Part shown: one piece after another, positions 13,116-21,309 of the stretch
Layout of the letters: every line of letters starts with the position of its first letter
How positions within the stretch are numbered: position 1 is the stretch's first letter
Assembly: GCA_001873675.1 (NCBI GenBank)
Contig: MNZP01000150.1
Span: 1 to 22,373, forward strand
Direction of reading: 5' to 3'
From: Syntrophaceae bacterium CG2_30_49_12
GTDB lineage: Bacteria; Desulfobacterota; Syntrophia; Syntrophales; CG2-30-49-12
DNA length: 22,373 nucleotides
The notes under the pieces: model-generated
Told to the model about the DNA's origin: nothing
What the model saw: only the letters and a program-made list of their open reading frames with translations
Database searches by the model: none
Translations under genes and position numbers: made by a program

Positions 13116-13853
13116 TTATCTTTGCGGCTGGGTAACCGGTAACCTCACGGAAAATTTGGTCCCTCCTCCCTTCCCATGTTGAACATAAATATTACCGTTA
13201 TGATGATGGACATTCTTCAGGGAGATACTTAACCCCAAGCCTATGCCTTCTTTTTTGGTGGTAAAAAAGGGAGCAAAAATCTTATCCCGTTGGTTTTTGG
13301 CGATGCCAGGCCCGTTATCAATGATATTAATCTCCACCAGGTTTTTTGAGGGGATTGGGCGTGACTGCACCATGATCTTTCCTTTTGGGGTAACGGCTTG
13401 AATGGCATTGAGGAAGAGATTCAGGAAGACTTCCTCAAGCCTCTCCTCATCGCCCATGATAGGGGGGATTTCCGGGTCTAACTGCATCGCCAAGGCTACG
13501 CTTTTCTTGGGAGAAGTTAGTTCGGCTATTTTCCATGCCTGGGTTATAAGCTTATTAATATCTATGGAACTTAATAGTAAGGGGGTGGTAGGGGTGGTAG
13601 AATTTAACAGGTTATTTAGTATCTTATCAATCTTCTGAACCCTTTGCAGGATTATGGAAAGATTTTCCCTGATGGGTGTGGGAAGATCTTCCCAGTCCAG
13701 GCAAAACTGGGAAGATGATTTAATAACCGCGATGGCGTTTTTTAATTCATGGGCCAACTGACCCATCACTAGGTCCATCAACTCCATCTCCGCCCGTTTT
13801 TGTCAGGTGGTATCCAACATGACCCCCTGAAAGAATTTGGGTCTGTTTTTAAA
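13116..13853 (-). pseudogene. Histidine kinase fragment with a PAS-domain remnant upstream of a stop
   Basis: An open frame from ATG 13787 to 13116 encodes 223 residues: HisKA with His13 in GQLAHELKNAIAV, N-box LNLFLNAIQAV, G1 DNGPGIA and G2 GIGLGLS, i.e. a complete kinase core with no sensor domain. Reading the same frame upstream gives QKRAE preceded by TGA (13803-13805), and before that FKNRPKFFQGVMLDTT (13806-13853), the typical end of a PAS/PAC domain joined to its kinase linker. Another in-frame TGA follows at 13854. So a PAS kinase lost its 5' part and gained a stop just before the linker. The core may still be translated from 13787 or from ATG 13778, as GGAG motifs lie nearby, but a signal-responsive kinase is no longer encoded. 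It lies only 27 bases after ahcY. Confidence 0.75.
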
Positions 13854-13880
13854 TCACTTAACCGTAAGTCAGACTTTTTA

Positions 13881-15299
13881 TTAATACCGGTAGTAATCGG
13901 CCTTAAAGGGACCTTCGATTTGGACACCAAGATAATCGGCCTGTTTGGGAGTTAACTTCGAAAGCTTGACCCCCAGACGGTCAAGATGGAGTCTTGCCAC
14001 CTCCTCATCAAGTTTCTTCGGGAGGGTATAGACACCAACCTTATATCTGTTGGTTGCCAGTTCAATCTGGGCAAGACACTGATTGGCAAAGCTGCAACTC
14101 ATGACAAAACTGGGGTGGCCGGTGGCGCATCCGAGGTTGACCAATCGCCCTTCCGCCAGGACGATCAGGGAACGTCCCGATTTCATAACCCACCTGTCAA
14201 CCTGGGGCTTGATATTCTCTTTTTTGCAGTTCTCTTCGAGATAAGACATGGTGATCTCGCTGTCGAAATGACCGATGTTACAGACAATGGCCTCATTCTT
14301 CATTTTTTCCATGTGTTCACCTGTGATGACATCACAGCAGCCCGTTGCCGTAACGAATATATCCCCCTTTTCTGCAATATCCTCCAGTGTGGTGACTTGA
14401 TACCCCTCCATCGCAGCCTGAAGGGCACAGATGGGATCAACCTCAACGATAATAACGCGGGCCCCAAGACCACGCATGGACTGGGCACAGCCCTTGCCGA
14501 CATCGCCATAGCCGCAGATCACGACGATCTTACCCGCCACCATGATATCTGTCGCCCGCTTGATGCCGTCGGCAAGTGATTCCCGGCAGCCGTAGAGATT
14601 GTCGAATTTAGATTTGGTTACCGAGTCATTGACGTTCATGGCAGGGAAGAGCAATTCCCCGACCTGGGCCATTTGATACAGCCTGTGGACACCTGTCGTC
14701 GTCTCTTCGGAAACACCCCGGATATTTGCCGCCGCTCGATGCCAGCGCTCTCGATCACGTTTTAAGCTATAGCTGAGACGTTCCATGACGATTTGCATCT
14801 CTCTGTTCTCTTGCGTTTTCTCAATCAACGCCGGGGCTTTTTCGACCTTGACGCCCTGATGAACAAAAAGGGTCGCATCACCGCCGTCATCAACGATCAG
14901 ATCCGGCCCGGAACCATCCGGCCAGGTCAGCGCCTGTTCCGTACACCACCAGTATTCCTCGAGAGATTCCCCCTTCCAGGCGAAGACGGCCGCTGACCCC
15001 GTCTTGGCAATGGCCGCCGCCGCATGATCCTGTGTAGAAAAAATATTGCATGAGGCCCATCTAAGGTCAGCGCCAAGCTCTCTGAGTGTTTCGATGATCA
15101 TTGCCGTTTGAATCGTCATGTGGAGGCTGCCCATAATCTTTAAACCCTTTAAAGGTTTTTGAGAACCATACTTTTCCCGCACCGCCATCAGGCCGGGCAT
15201 CTCATTTTCGGCAAGCTCCAGTTCCTTACGCCCCCAGTCGGCAAGAGAGATATCGGCAATCCTGTATTTTAAGTCCCTGTCAATCTCTTCGAATTTCAT
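13881..15299 (-). CDS. ahcY: Adenosylhomocysteinase (S-adenosyl-L-homocysteine hydrolase)
   Basis: Hydrolyses S-adenosylhomocysteine to homocysteine and adenosine in the cytoplasm, pulling methylation reactions forward. The 472-aa protein has GSLHMTIQTAMIIETL and CNIFSTQDHAAAAIA, the catalytic region TKSKFDNLYGCRES, the NAD-binding ICGYGDVGKGCAQSMRGLG, NIGHFDSEI and the characteristic KADYYRY C-terminus. An open frame extends to 15452, but that stretch overlaps metK and has no family similarity. ATG 15299 (MKFEEIDRDLKYRIADISLA) has GAGGGACGT upstream and matches the normal N-terminus. It follows metK by 19 bases, forming a SAM-cycle operon. Identification is certain. Confidence 0.98.
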   Translation of the reverse strand: MKFEEIDRDLKYRIADISLADWGRKELELAENEMPGLMAVREKYGSQKPLKGLKIMGSLHMTIQTAMIIETLRELGADLRWASCNIFSTQDHAAAAIAKTGSAAVFAWKGESLEEYWWCTEQALTWPDGSGPDLIVDDGGDATLFVHQGVKVEKAPALIEKTQENREMQIVMERLSYSLKRDRERWHRAAANIRGVSEETTTGVHRLYQMAQVGELLFPAMNVNDSVTKSKFDNLYGCRESLADGIKRATDIMVAGKIVVICGYGDVGKGCAQSMRGLGARVIIVEVDPICALQAAMEGYQVTTLEDIAEKGDIFVTATGCCDVITGEHMEKMKNEAIVCNIGHFDSEITMSYLEENCKKENIKPQVDRWVMKSGRSLIVLAEGRLVNLGCATGHPSFVMSCSFANQCLAQIELATNRYKVGVYTLPKKLDEEVARLHLDRLGVKLSKLTPKQADYLGVQIEGPFKADYYRY

Positions 15300-15318
15300 A
15301 CGTCCCTCATCCCTGATT

Positions 15319-16515
15319 TTAGATTTCTCCATCCTTACAAACGGCAGCAGCCTGCCCCAGTTCTTCAATCTTGTCCGTTTTTTCCCAGGGATAGTCATCG
15401 AGAAATAGTGTCCGGGGCAGTTTTCTATAGATGTCTCCCCGGAGGAGATCAAACTGTTCGATCATGCCCCGCGGGGATAAATCGAAGAATTCCTTGATCA
15501 ATACCGCCAGTTTTTCGTCGGACACAACACCTGTGCCAAAAAAATTTACGTAAACAGAGATGGGCCTGGCGATGCCTATGGCATAAGCCAGTTGAAGGGA
15601 ACACCTTGTAGCCAGGCCGGCGGCGACGATATTCTTAGCAACGTACCGCGCCCCAAAGGCCGCGGAACAGTCAACCTTTTCCGGTGATTTGTTGATAATT
15701 GCACCCCCACCTACCTGGGCGCCCGGGCACCCCCCATAGAGCTGAACCACTATTTTGCGACCGGTTAGTCCCGAATCAGCGGCGCTGCATGAATTGATGG
15801 CCTGCCACTCTCCCGTAGGGTTGAACAGAAATTCTGTTTTTTTATCCACCCAATCCTTAAGGCAATCCATGGCCATTTGCCTGGCCTGTGGTTCTATACT
15901 GGTCCTGAAACTCGGGGGAACATGGCGATAATCAATGGCGTTAGACATGAGAATGGTGGCCACCCGTAAGGGCGCCCAATTATCATCATACTCTACTGTC
16001 ACCTGCCCCTTGCCGTCCGGGGCGAATACAGGATTCCCGCAGTTCTCAAACGTTCTCATCAGCCGGCTTGCCAACACAAAGGGAAGGGGCAGCAATTCCG
16101 GTGTCTCACTGCAGGCAAATCCATATATAATACCCTGGTCACCGGCGCCAATTTCCTTATATTTACCCAGATTGGCCCGGGTACCTATATTGATGTCCGG
16201 GGACTGGGGAACAATTGTATTGAGAACTCCCATGGAGTTTCCGTTAAGACCGAGGGCATAATCCCGATAACCTATAGACAGAACCGTCTCACGAATACAC
16301 TTCTCGACATCCACATAGATCCTCGTATCAACCTCTCCGCCAATGATACAGAGGCCCTTTCCTAAAAAAACCTCAATGCCGCAATGGGGCATGGTATCAA
16401 CGGTCATGCCAATTTTATGCTCCTCATCCAGAATGGCGGCAATTATATTCGCCGCTATCGAATCAGCTACAATGTCAGGATGTCCTATCTTGACGCTCTC
16501 CGATGTAATTTGCAT
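15319..16515 (-). CDS. metK: S-adenosylmethionine synthetase (divergent MetK)
   Basis: Makes S-adenosylmethionine from ATP and methionine. The 398-aa protein has TSESVKIGHPDIVADSI (N-terminal ATP motif), GGEVDT, QSPDINIG, GAGDQGIIYGFA, DSGLTGRKIVV, NKSPEKVDCSAA, ARYVAKNIVAAGLA and PWEKTD near the end. Most catalytic residues of the E. coli enzyme have counterparts, but the near-universal GHPDK is GHPDI, and ARHGGGAFSGKD reads AQVGGGAIINKS. So this is a divergent version. ATG 16515 (MQITSES) has AAGGAGGGG just upstream; the open frame to 16560 lacks such a site. It is followed 19 bases later by ahcY. SAM synthetase is the clear family, though kinetics may differ. Confidence 0.95.
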   Translation of the reverse strand: MQITSESVKIGHPDIVADSIAANIIAAILDEEHKIGMTVDTMPHCGIEVFLGKGLCIIGGEVDTRIYVDVEKCIRETVLSIGYRDYALGLNGNSMGVLNTIVPQSPDINIGTRANLGKYKEIGAGDQGIIYGFACSETPELLPLPFVLASRLMRTFENCGNPVFAPDGKGQVTVEYDDNWAPLRVATILMSNAIDYRHVPPSFRTSIEPQARQMAMDCLKDWVDKKTEFLFNPTGEWQAINSCSAADSGLTGRKIVVQLYGGCPGAQVGGGAIINKSPEKVDCSAAFGARYVAKNIVAAGLATRCSLQLAYAIGIARPISVYVNFFGTGVVSDEKLAVLIKEFFDLSPRGMIEQFDLLRGDIYRKLPRTLFLDDYPWEKTDKIEELGQAAAVCKDGEI

Positions 16516-16573
16516 TTTCCCCTCCTTACTTGACAGGTTTAATTTTTTCCTTCCCCTCACTCCTGCCCACTTT

Positions 16574-17207
16574 CTACACCTTTAAACGGTTAGGCGGGGT
16601 AACAATGCCGCCGGAAATAATAAGTGTAAAAGCCTCTTCCACCAGCATGTCCGTATAAATCAACTCGTCTTCCGGCACCATCAAAAAAAAAACCTGTTGT
16701 CGGGTTGGGCGCCGTGGGCACAAAGAGGCTGATATAGTTGCCGTCCTTTCCTACCCTGGTCCGAATCTCCTCATTGGGCCTGCCCGTTACAAAACCGACA
16801 GAATACATCCCCTTGCGGGGGAATTCAACCAGAACGACCTTTTTGAAAGTCTGCCCTGTGCCTTTGAACATTCCATCGGCAATCCTCTTGATAGCCTGGT
16901 AGATACTCCTTACGATAGGGATTTTATCCACAAGGCGCTCCCCCCAGACGACAAATTTGTTACCGAAATAACTCTGTGTTAAAAGACCACAGATAAAAAT
17001 TAGAATCACCGTCACAATGATGCCAAGCCCTGGTATGTGAAACGGCAGAAGTGTATCGGGCTGGTATCTTTTGGGGATAATCGTAAGGAGATCATCCATC
17101 AGGTCTATAATGAAGATAAGAATATAAAGCGTCAATCCTATAGGGGTGATGACGGCGAGACCTGTTAAGAAAATGCTTTTCAGTTTTCCCTTCAATATCC
17201 CCCCCAT
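16574..17207 (-). CDS. DUF502 inner-membrane protein, frame broken at a T10 run
   Basis: A DUF502-family protein with two hydrophobic segments (~10-36 and ~57-78), then the soluble conserved part GKDGNYISLFVPTAPNPTTG. Function is unknown; plant members are called COV proteins. Right after that motif lies a run of ten T (minus strand, 16683-16692). The uninterrupted frame then reads FFFDGAGRRVDLYG and stops at 16590, which does not resemble the family. With nine T the protein would continue LMVPEDELIYTDMLVEEA, then FTLIISGGIVTPPNR, the expected DUF502 C-terminus, stopping at 16574. So the gene carries a one-base insertion, a sequencing error, or a slippage site. ATG 17207 overlaps the end of the dehydrogenase gene by 16 bases. 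If unshifted, the CDS is 16590-17207. Confidence 0.85.
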
Positions 17208-18220
17208 TTTTGCCTGAACTTTTCTTTGACCTCAGGGTTGAGCAGGCCCACCGGCCATTCCCCCTTAAAAACCCGCACTACCTCTCTTGCCGGACGGTGA
17301 GTGAGCTCCGTAAAAGCAGGTATGGAAAAATGGCCGGAGTGGGCGGTGACGATAAAGTTATCGAGCGTAAGTAGCGGATCATCTATTTTAATAGGTTCCG
17401 GTTCCGTAACATCTACTGCCGCTCCCATAATTATGCCCTCTTTGAGGGCTATATATAGCGCCTGTCCATCAATGATACCACCACGTGCCGTATTTACAAG
17501 GTGAGCGTTGGTCTTCATCTTTTTTAATTCTTCCAGTCCAAGCAGATGATCTGTTTCTGTAGTAAGGGCGCTATGAACCGAGACAACATCTGACTCCCTG
17601 AGCAACCGATCGAGATCCACTCGCTCTACTCCGAGCTCTATAAAGGTCTCTTCGGGGATATAAGGGTCATAAGCGACGACTCTCATACCAAAACCTTTCG
17701 CCTTGGGAACCAGTGTTCGGGGGATACGACCGAACCCAACAAGGCCCAGGGTTTGTCCCCTTAATCGAGACATCTTGGGCCATATTTTCTTTTGTATATC
17801 GGGGTCAGGCTCGCTTTTCCAACCGCCTTTCTTCACTGTTTCGTTCAAGGCGATGATCCTCCTGGTACAGGCGAGAATAAGGGCCATAGCATGGTCTGAC
17901 ACCTCTTCGAGGCAGTAATCGGGCATATTAGCTGCCAGGATGCCATGTTCGGTCGCGGCGGCTACATCCAGGCGGTCATAGCCAATTCCCATGCTCTGAA
18001 TAAACCTGCATCTGGTCAACGCTTCTATCACCTTTCTTGAAAAGGGCTGGAAAGTAGCCACTCCTATTATCGCATCGGCATCGTGGGCCGAATCTATGAC
18101 CTCTTCCTCAGAGAGACATAACTTCTTCACAACTTTAACATCCAATCCTTCCTCTCTCATCATCTTCTCATAATCAGGCGCCGAGGGAATGTCAAAAACC
18201 TGTGCGACCTTAAAAGCCAT
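17192..18220 (-). CDS. D-isomer-specific 2-hydroxyacid dehydrogenase (CtBP/PGDH-like)
   Basis: A 342-aa NAD(P)-dependent dehydrogenase that interconverts a 2-keto acid and a D-2-hydroxy acid; the substrate cannot be told. The catalytic domain is split around the Rossmann domain, which has LGLVGFGRIPRTLVPKAKGF and VVAYDPYIPEE (NAD preference suggested by the Asp). Catalytic residues are Arg246 in NTARGG, a Glu in DVTEPEP (~275) and His294 in VTAHSGH. There is no ACT domain, so it is not a complete SerA of the long type. Ribosome site GGAGGTAAAGAAAG is well placed before ATG. It is followed by an overlapping DUF502 gene and preceded by a 249-base gap with a candidate promoter. Confidence 0.92.
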   Translation of the reverse strand: MAFKVAQVFDIPSAPDYEKMMREEGLDVKVVKKLCLSEEEVIDSAHDADAIIGVATFQPFSRKVIEALTRCRFIQSMGIGYDRLDVAAATEHGILAANMPDYCLEEVSDHAMALILACTRRIIALNETVKKGGWKSEPDPDIQKKIWPKMSRLRGQTLGLVGFGRIPRTLVPKAKGFGMRVVAYDPYIPEETFIELGVERVDLDRLLRESDVVSVHSALTTETDHLLGLEELKKMKTNAHLVNTARGGIIDGQALYIALKEGIIMGAAVDVTEPEPIKIDDPLLTLDNFIVTAHSGHFSIPAFTELTHRPAREVVRVFKGEWPVGLLNPEVKEKFRQKWGGY

Positions 18221-18271
18221 CTTTCTTTACCTCCTTTTACTTTTACCAGGATTTCAATTATTGAACGGATT

Positions 18272-18299
18272 TTATTACGCTATCATCTTGGACGATCAA
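18272..18299 (-). promoter_or_regulatory. Candidate sigma-70 promoter for the dehydrogenase gene
   Basis: Minus-strand TTGATC (18294-18299) and TAATAA (18272-18277) are separated by 16 bases, about 50 bases upstream of the dehydrogenase start. The match is moderate and the spacing slightly short. The rest of the 18221-18469 gap holds the inverted repeat at 18339-18385 and nothing else recognised. Confidence 0.3.
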
Positions 18300-18338
18300 G
18301 ATCAATAATGTTTTTAAATTTTCTTGCCTCTTCAGACA

Positions 18339-18385
18339 TTAGACTATAGACTTTCTAAGCAATCCCCATTTGATCTATAGTCTAA
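18339..18385. repeat. 12-bp perfect inverted repeat TTAGACTATAGA
   Basis: Arms 18339-18350 and 18374-18385 are perfectly complementary with a 23-base spacer, in the gap between panD and the dehydrogenase gene. It could form a hairpin in the mRNA after panD, but there is no U tract. It resembles other A/T-rich short intergenic repeats in this window (CTAAAG/CTTTAG words) rather than a terminator. Confidence 0.55.
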
Positions 18386-18469
18386 AGTTTTGAGGGGATG
18401 CTATTGCGGGATGTTACACAACTCCTAATATTTTCGTTATTCGTTGTGACACAGAGGCGAGGTATGGGG

Positions 18470-18826
18470 TTATTTGGTATCCTTGATCCTGTTTTTATCA
18501 TCCAGGAGTATGCATTTCGGAGACCATTCTTTCACGGCATCGTCATCAACAAGGACATAGCTTGCAATAATTATGCGATCACCCCTGGAAACCTTTCTGG
18601 CAGCAGCTCCATTCAGGCATATTACGCCAGAGTTTCTCTTACCCTTTATCGTATAGGTAGAGAACCTTTCTCCATTGGACACATTATATATGGCCACTTT
18701 TTCATAGGGCAATATATCTGTGGCTTCCATCAGGGCTTTGTCAATGGTTATACTGCCTTCATAATCAACATTAGCATCAGTCACGGTAGCCCTGTGGAGT
18801 TTTGATTTTAACATAAATCTCTGCAT
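18470..18826 (-). CDS. panD: Aspartate 1-decarboxylase
   Basis: Makes beta-alanine from L-aspartate for pantothenate synthesis. The 118-aa pro-enzyme has the self-cleavage pair Gly24-Ser25 in DYEGSITID, where Ser25 becomes the pyruvoyl cofactor. Lys9, Tyr22, Arg54, Thr57, Tyr58 and the LNGAAAR loop (Asn72-Gly73) are all in their expected places. The open frame extends three codons to a GTG, but ATG 18826 (MQRFMLKSKLHRATVT) matches the family start and has AGGAAGG eight bases upstream. It lies 62 bases after panC and is probably cotranscribed. The product of this enzyme is the second substrate of PanC. Confidence 0.97.
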   Translation of the reverse strand: MQRFMLKSKLHRATVTDANVDYEGSITIDKALMEATDILPYEKVAIYNVSNGERFSTYTIKGKRNSGVICLNGAAARKVSRGDRIIIASYVLVDDDAVKEWSPKCILLDDKNRIKDTK

Positions 18827-18888
18827 GGCAATCACCTTCCTCCTTAAGGAAAAAATCCGTCCCGTAATTTGATTTCTCTTACATAATT

Positions 18889-19746
18889 TTAAATGTCGAG
18901 AGTTTCCCCGAACACATAATTGTCTATCAGTCTCGTCGCCCCGACCTTGACCGCCAGGGCTAAAACCGCCTCACCTTCCAGATATTCCACATCTTTGAGT
19001 GTCGTCGTGTCACAGATCTTTGCATAATCAATGCCGGTATAGGGATTTCCTTCAATGTATTTTCTTACCTCCCTCAGTATCTTTCCGCTATCCCTCAGAC
19101 CGTCTTCGTAAAGTTTCCTCGCTATCACAAGAGAGCGGCTTAAACTCAACGCTGATTCCCTCTCCTGGGCCTTCAGATAGACATTTCTTGAACTCATTGC
19201 CAGACCGTCCGTTTCCCTTACTGTAGGCATACCAACGACTTCTAAGACAATATTAAGATCCTGCACCATCCGTTTAATAGTTACAAGCTGCTGGAAATCT
19301 TTCTTACCAAATATCGCTACATGGGGTTTAACAATGTGGAAGAGCTTTGCACAGACCGTTGTAACGCCCCGAAAATGAGCCGGTCGCGAAAAACCACAGA
19401 GATTCTTGGTTACCTCCTCTACATCCACGAAGGTTTGATAGTATTCCGGATACATCTCTTCGTTTTCAGGACAAAAAATCACATCGGCTTTCACATCCTC
19501 GGCGAGTTTTCTGTCTCTTTCAAAGTCCCTCGGATACCTTGTAAAATCCTCAGCGGGGCCAAACTGCATCGGGTTGACATAGATGCTGACTACCAGACAG
19601 TCTCCCCGTTTCTTCCCCTCTTTCATCAAACTCAAGTGTCCCTCGTGGAAATACCCCATCGTGGGAACAAAGGAGATTTTCTTGCCATTGTTCCTCAATG
19701 ACTCGGAAAACACCTGCATTTCTTTTATAGATCGGACACTTTCCAT
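18889..19746 (-). CDS. panC: Pantothenate synthetase (pantoate-beta-alanine ligase)
   Basis: Joins pantoate and beta-alanine with ATP to give pantothenate, via a pantoyl-adenylate. The 285-aa protein has FVPTMGYFHEGHLSLM with the HxGH nucleotide motif, SIYVNPMQFGPAEDF, AIFGKKDFQQL, and the KMSKS-like GLAMSSRNVYL. The length is normal. The start ATG (MESVRSIKEM) matches the family, but the ribosome site is poor (GGGAC about 11 bases upstream). A strong intrinsic terminator ends only ~17 bases before the ATG, so expression probably depends on readthrough of the leader. panB is not in the window. Next comes panD. Confidence 0.97.
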   Translation of the reverse strand: MESVRSIKEMQVFSESLRNNGKKISFVPTMGYFHEGHLSLMKEGKKRGDCLVVSIYVNPMQFGPAEDFTRYPRDFERDRKLAEDVKADVIFCPENEEMYPEYYQTFVDVEEVTKNLCGFSRPAHFRGVTTVCAKLFHIVKPHVAIFGKKDFQQLVTIKRMVQDLNIVLEVVGMPTVRETDGLAMSSRNVYLKAQERESALSLSRSLVIARKLYEDGLRDSGKILREVRKYIEGNPYTGIDYAKICDTTTLKDVEYLEGEAVLALAVKVGATRLIDNYVFGETLDI

Positions 19747-19763
19747 AAATCATAAAGTCCCAT

Positions 19764-19795
19764 AAAAAAAGCCCCTGCGTCAGAGACGAGAGGCT
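19764..19795 (-). terminator. Strong intrinsic terminator just before panC
   Basis: Minus-strand AGCCTCT pairs with AGGGGCT (one G-U pair), enclosing an inner CGTC-TCT-GACG hairpin with a single C bulge, and runs into seven T. It ends 17 bases upstream of the panC ATG. It either ends the oxidoreductase operon or, more interestingly, works as the terminator of a regulated panC leader. Confidence 0.8.
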
Positions 19796-19891
19796 AATAT
19801 ATTCCGCTTAAATCAAACTTTCCCTCCGTCCCAGTCCGCAACCGGATCCAAGCGGTAAGTTACCGCTACCCTAAAAAACTATATCTGTCAA
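19796..19891 (-). promoter_or_regulatory. Structured leader of panC, candidate attenuator or riboswitch
   Basis: A TTGACA box lies at 19886-19891, although no good -10 box follows. Downstream, AGCGGTAACTTACCGCT (19851-19867) is a perfect hairpin. Its CCGCTT arm (19850-19855) can instead pair with AAGCGG at 19804-19809, giving two mutually exclusive folds ahead of the terminator at 19764-19795. A TCCG-GTTG-CGGA hairpin lies between. The pan RNA motif is known upstream of pantothenate genes in deltaproteobacteria; whether this is one could not be checked. Confidence 0.45.
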
Positions 19892-19928
19892 GATTTTTTT
19901 CTGAGGGATCTAAAAAAAGTCTCCGTGA

Positions 19929-20486
19929 TCATCCCGGGAGATTAACATCAGTCCCCATCTTTAATCCTTCCCGGAACAGTTCCAGGTTATGATGCAATTC
20001 CTTCTTTTTCCCGGCAAACTTTTTTCCTATAGTTTTCTCAATATGTTCCGGGACAACGGCCTTGCTGATTTCCACATACATGCCGAGGGCAACCATATTA
20101 GCCCCCAAAATGTTTCCACTTTTAGCTGCTGTTTCTACTGCCGACATGGGTATTACTCTAATATCCGTCCTTGCCGCTTTATCTTCCAAACCGTAAGTTT
20201 CCAGCAGGATAAAACCGCCGGGTTTAACCCTCTTCTCAAAAGCTTTGAGCTGAGAGGCGGCCATGACAACCACCGCTTCAGTCTGGTCCACGAGAGGAGA
20301 ATATATCTCTTCATCCGATAAGATTACGATGCAATCGCAGGGCGCCCCTCTCTGAGCTGTGGTATAATTGGGAATCCAGAGGACATTTTTATACTGGGCA
20401 GGCGCACTCCTGACAATCATTTCTCCTGTCAGTAAGACCCCCATGCCTCCAATGCCGGTAAGGATGACATCATGCCTTTTCTGCAC
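19929..20486 (-). CDS. 2-oxoacid:ferredoxin oxidoreductase, gamma subunit
   Basis: A 185-aa subunit of the PorC/KorC type, starting MQKRHDVILTGIGGMGVLL with the glycine-rich GIGGMG loop. It continues with NYTTAQRGAPCDCIVILSDEE and SGNILGANMVALG. It starts at a GTG preceded by GAGGAGGGAATAGTA. It follows the TPP-binding beta subunit by 30 bases. The complex oxidatively decarboxylates a 2-oxoacid to an acyl-CoA and reduces ferredoxin, an oxygen-sensitive reaction typical of anaerobes. The substrate (2-oxoglutarate, 2-oxoisovalerate, pyruvate) is not decided by this sequence. The neighbouring panC makes 2-oxoisovalerate, a pantoate precursor, an interesting but unproved option. Confidence 0.93.
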   Translation of the reverse strand: MQKRHDVILTGIGGMGVLLTGEMIVRSAPAQYKNVLWIPNYTTAQRGAPCDCIVILSDEEIYSPLVDQTEAVVVMAASQLKAFEKRVKPGGFILLETYGLEDKAARTDIRVIPMSAVETAAKSGNILGANMVALGMYVEISKAVVPEHIEKTIGKKFAGKKKELHHNLELFREGLKMGTDVNLPG

Positions 20487-20516
20487 TACTATTCCCTCCT
20501 CAATTCATCAGTTTAC

Positions 20517-21284
20517 CTATTTAAGATTTTTAAACTCCCCTAAGGGGAACTCGGGTATCAGCTTTTCCTCTATATATTTTACAGAATTTATAGGGGTCAT
20601 CCTCCAGTTAACCGGGCAGTTCCCCAGAATTTCCACAAAGCTGAATCCCAGATCATCCATCTGTTTGGCAATGGCGGCCTTCACATACTTTTTGGTGCGC
20701 TGAAGATTACGAACATTGTTAAGGGCGCCACGGGCGGAGTAAACAACACCGTTCAACTTCGCAAGGAGTTCGGCGGTGCGGACAGGATATCCCTCTTCCG
20801 ATTTTCTCCCCCCGATAGAGGTGGTAGTCGGGTGCCCGATGATAGTGGTTGGGGCAAGCTGCCCGCCTGTGGTTCCATAGACCTGATTATTGATCATGAT
20901 CACCGTTATCCTCTCACCCCGGGCGGCAGCCTGGATTAAAGGTTCCGTACCGATGGCCATAGCATCCCCGTCACCCTGAATTGTTATCAGGGTTTTTCTC
21001 TTACCGAGGATTCTTTTTATCCCTGTCGCCACATCCGGCGCCCGGCCATGGGCAGCCCCCGGCAGGAGGACATCAAGATTCAAGTGCCCGACGATGACGG
21101 CATGGCACCCTACTCCTCCTACCAGCACAGTATCTCCCTCGATTCCCAGTTCCTCTATATTCTCAGCAATTATCCTGCCGACCAGGGGATGAAGGCAACC
21201 CCGACAAAAAGCAATAGGAGATTTAATGGGAAACCTCAGGCGTGGAGTGCCGGCGGATTTTTTTCTCGTTACTGCCTGTTCCAC
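20517..21284 (-). CDS. 2-oxoacid:ferredoxin oxidoreductase, beta (TPP-binding) subunit
   Basis: The 255-aa TPP-binding subunit. Cys27 and Cys30 in FCRGCLHP belong to the usual CPGC-type iron-sulphur region, VGGVGCHAV follows, and the TPP motif is GDGDAMAIGT (from ~104) with NNQVYGTTGGQ about 28 residues later. It is probably KorB-like by size. The start is a GTG at 21284 with AGAGGAGGT about 11 bases upstream; no ATG fits better. It lies between the alpha and gamma genes in the usual order, with an 80-base gap after alpha that is mostly the ACTTTAG repeat. It transfers electrons to ferredoxin from the TPP intermediate. Confidence 0.95.
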   Translation of the reverse strand: MEQAVTRKKSAGTPRLRFPIKSPIAFCRGCLHPLVGRIIAENIEELGIEGDTVLVGGVGCHAVIVGHLNLDVLLPGAAHGRAPDVATGIKRILGKRKTLITIQGDGDAMAIGTEPLIQAAARGERITVIMINNQVYGTTGGQLAPTTIIGHPTTTSIGGRKSEEGYPVRTAELLAKLNGVVYSARGALNNVRNLQRTKKYVKAAIAKQMDDLGFSFVEILGNCPVNWRMTPINSVKYIEEKLIPEFPLGEFKNLK

Positions 21285-21309
21285 AATAGCTTTTACCTCC
21301 TCTTAATTA

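Noticed and set aside
15300..15452. Upstream extension of ahcY
   Set aside because: It overlaps metK, has no similarity to the family, and ATG 15299 with GAGGGACGT fits known N-termini.
18398..18805. Plus-strand 135-codon open frame
   Set aside because: It is the antisense shadow of panD, whose active-site residues are all intact on the minus strand.
19796..19891. tRNA or a known riboswitch class in the panC leader
   Set aside because: No cloverleaf or T-loop was found, and the conserved cores I know for ZTP, THF, fluoride and cobalamin riboswitches are absent. A pan RNA motif remains open but unverified.
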